From JASBRS01 sp964496495 (lineage in GTDB: Bacteria; Deinococcota; Deinococci; Deinococcales; Trueperaceae), in contig CAZBZU010000010.1 of assembly GCA_964496495.1 (NCBI GenBank), positions 1 through 64,000 on the forward strand: a stretch of 64,000 nt of DNA, given 5' to 3'. Numbering within the stretch: position 1 is the stretch's first letter; every line of letters begins with the position of its first letter. This document shows, one piece after another, positions 63,203 through 64,000 of this stretch. The notes beneath the pieces were generated by a model. The model did no database searches, had not been told where the DNA came from, and was given only the letters and a program-made list of their open reading frames with translations. Made by a program: the position numbers and the translations under genes.

Positions 63203-64000
63203 CGCTTGCCCACCAGCAGCGTGTACAGCACCGCCATGCGGACCGGCACGCCGTTGGCCACCTGGGCGTGGATGACGCTCCGCGGCCCGTCCGCGATCTC
63301 GCTCGCGATCTCCACGTCGCGGTTGAGCGGCCCCGGATGCATGACCAGCGCCTCCGGATGCGCTCCGGCGAGGGCCCGCTCGGTGAGCTGGTAGCGGGCG
63401 ACGTACTCGGCGAGCGACGGCAGCAACGACGACGCCATGCGCTCGTGCTGGAGCCTGAGGGTCATCACCGCGTGGGCGCCCTCGAGCGCCTCGGCCAGCC
63501 GGTGGCTGCGGTGCACGCCCGGCGCCACCTGGGGCGGGAGCAGCGTGGGCGGACCGCACAGCACCACCTCGCCACCGAGCTTGCGCCACAGCTCCACGTT
63601 GGAGCGCGCCACGCGCGAGTGCATCACGTCGCCCACGATCGCCAGGCGCTTGCCGCGGAAGTCGTCGAAGCCTGGGAAGCGCTGGCGGAAGGTGTAGGCG
63701 TCCAGCAAGGCCTGGGTGGGGTGCGCGCGGCGGCCGTCGCCGGCGTTGACGATGGCCGCGTCGGTCCAGCGGGCGATCTGGCTGGGCGCGCCGGCGGCAG
63801 GGTGCCGCACCACGTAGAGGTCCGCCTGCATCTGGTCGATCGTCTGCAGGGTGTCCTTGAGGCTCTCGCCCTTGGAGAGGCTCGAGCCGCCGGCGGCGAA
63901 GCTGATGACGTCGGCGCTCTGGGCCCGCGCGGCGCGCTCGAAGCTCAACCGCGTGCGGGTGCTGTCCTCGAAGAACAGCGTCCCGACGGTGAAGCCCTGC
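63199..64000 (-). CDS. pyrB: aspartate carbamoyltransferase, catalytic subunit (cut by window end)
   Basis: Second step of pyrimidine synthesis, joining carbamoyl phosphate and aspartate. About 266 C-terminal residues are present; the N-terminus lies beyond the window. Seen: TLFFEDSTRTRLSFE (carbamoyl phosphate site, S-T-R-T-R), GSSLSKGESLKDT (the K of the 80s loop), HPTQALLDAYT, RLAIVGDVMHSRVARSN and VMHPGPLNRDVEI with the aspartate site. The stop overlaps the pyrC start. A regulatory subunit was not seen, typical of bacterial types with PyrB-PyrC association. Confidence 0.93.
   Translation of the reverse strand, partial: QGFTVGTLFFEDSTRTRLSFERAARAQSADVISFAAGGSSLSKGESLKDTLQTIDQMQADLYVVRHPAAGAPSQIARWTDAAIVNAGDGRRAHPTQALLDAYTFRQRFPGFDDFRGKRLAIVGDVMHSRVARSNVELWRKLGGEVVLCGPPTLLPPQVAPGVHRSHRLAEALEGAHAVMTLRLQHERMASSLLPSLAEYVARYQLTERALAGAHPEALVMHPGPLNRDVEIASEIADGPRSVIHAQVANGVPVRMAVLYTLLVGKR

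Overview
The window reads as a piece of a high-GC bacterial genome, most likely from the Deinococcota (a Truepera-like or Deinococcus-like lineage). Three things point that way: the archaeal-type prolyl-tRNA synthetase at the left edge, the very GC-rich and tightly packed coding, and above all the promoter layout. At least eighteen genes have a TANNNT-like -10 box only 5-9 nt before the start codon, which is the leaderless-mRNA arrangement known to be common in Deinococcus. The assignment is an inference from sequence features, not a database match. A run of 100 N flanked by a perfect 55-nt duplication shows the sequence is a scaffold of short-read contigs.

Bases 1-25350 are mostly housekeeping and small conserved genes: proS end, three small genes with their own promoter and terminator, GNAT acetyltransferase, EamA transporter, MOSC protein, ilvE, galE, ribH, TspO-like membrane protein, ferritin-VIT1 fusion, secreted nuclease, PLP aminotransferase, CPBP protease, CCA-adding-type enzyme, coaE, a DUF3352-like exported protein, tkt, acyl-CoA thioesterase, bioY with a methyltransferase, and a DUF3788 protein preceded by a candidate small RNA or leader.

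Bases 25900-30300 look accessory. A four-gene minus-strand cluster (trypsin-like protease, coiled-coil/beta protein of unknown family, a 70-residue protein sharing the protease's N-terminal motif, and a 3-TM protein) is the best candidate for an undescribed system. Upstream of it lie a frameshifted pseudogene, a doubtful small ORF and largely empty sequence. Bases 30288-39071 hold a membrane protein, a MarR regulator fused to a beta-type domain and divergent to a DrrAB-like exporter, an FAD oxidoreductase divergent to a PadR regulator over a double operator, mgsA, and a GH42 beta-galactosidase.

Bases 39315-54781 appear to form one regulon. A FadR-type GntR regulator heads a minus-strand operon with 2-oxoacid dehydrogenase E1 alpha and beta, an M24-like protein and an E2-like protein lacking its catalytic motif. 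A ribose-type ABC transporter with a ThuA protein runs the other way. Some 7 kb further on, an SDR dehydrogenase diverges from a 3-hydroxyisobutyrate-dehydrogenase-like enzyme and an aldehyde dehydrogenase. Both divergent intergenic regions are copies of one cassette: two GGTATGA-N3-TCATACC operators about 250 bp apart with divergent promoters between them. Together these genes look like uptake and stepwise oxidation of a sugar, polyol or related acid, substrate unknown. A degraded gntR remnant and a LivM-LivF deletion fusion are scars beside this region.

Bases 55509-64000 return to core functions: a membrane Fe-S oxidoreductase of the EtfAB:menaquinone type, a PAS-GAF-HD-GYP phosphodiesterase, a SCO1-like copper protein, a Crp/Fnr regulator, pyrC, and pyrB cut by the window end. 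No tRNA, rRNA, CRISPR array or intact insertion sequence was seen.
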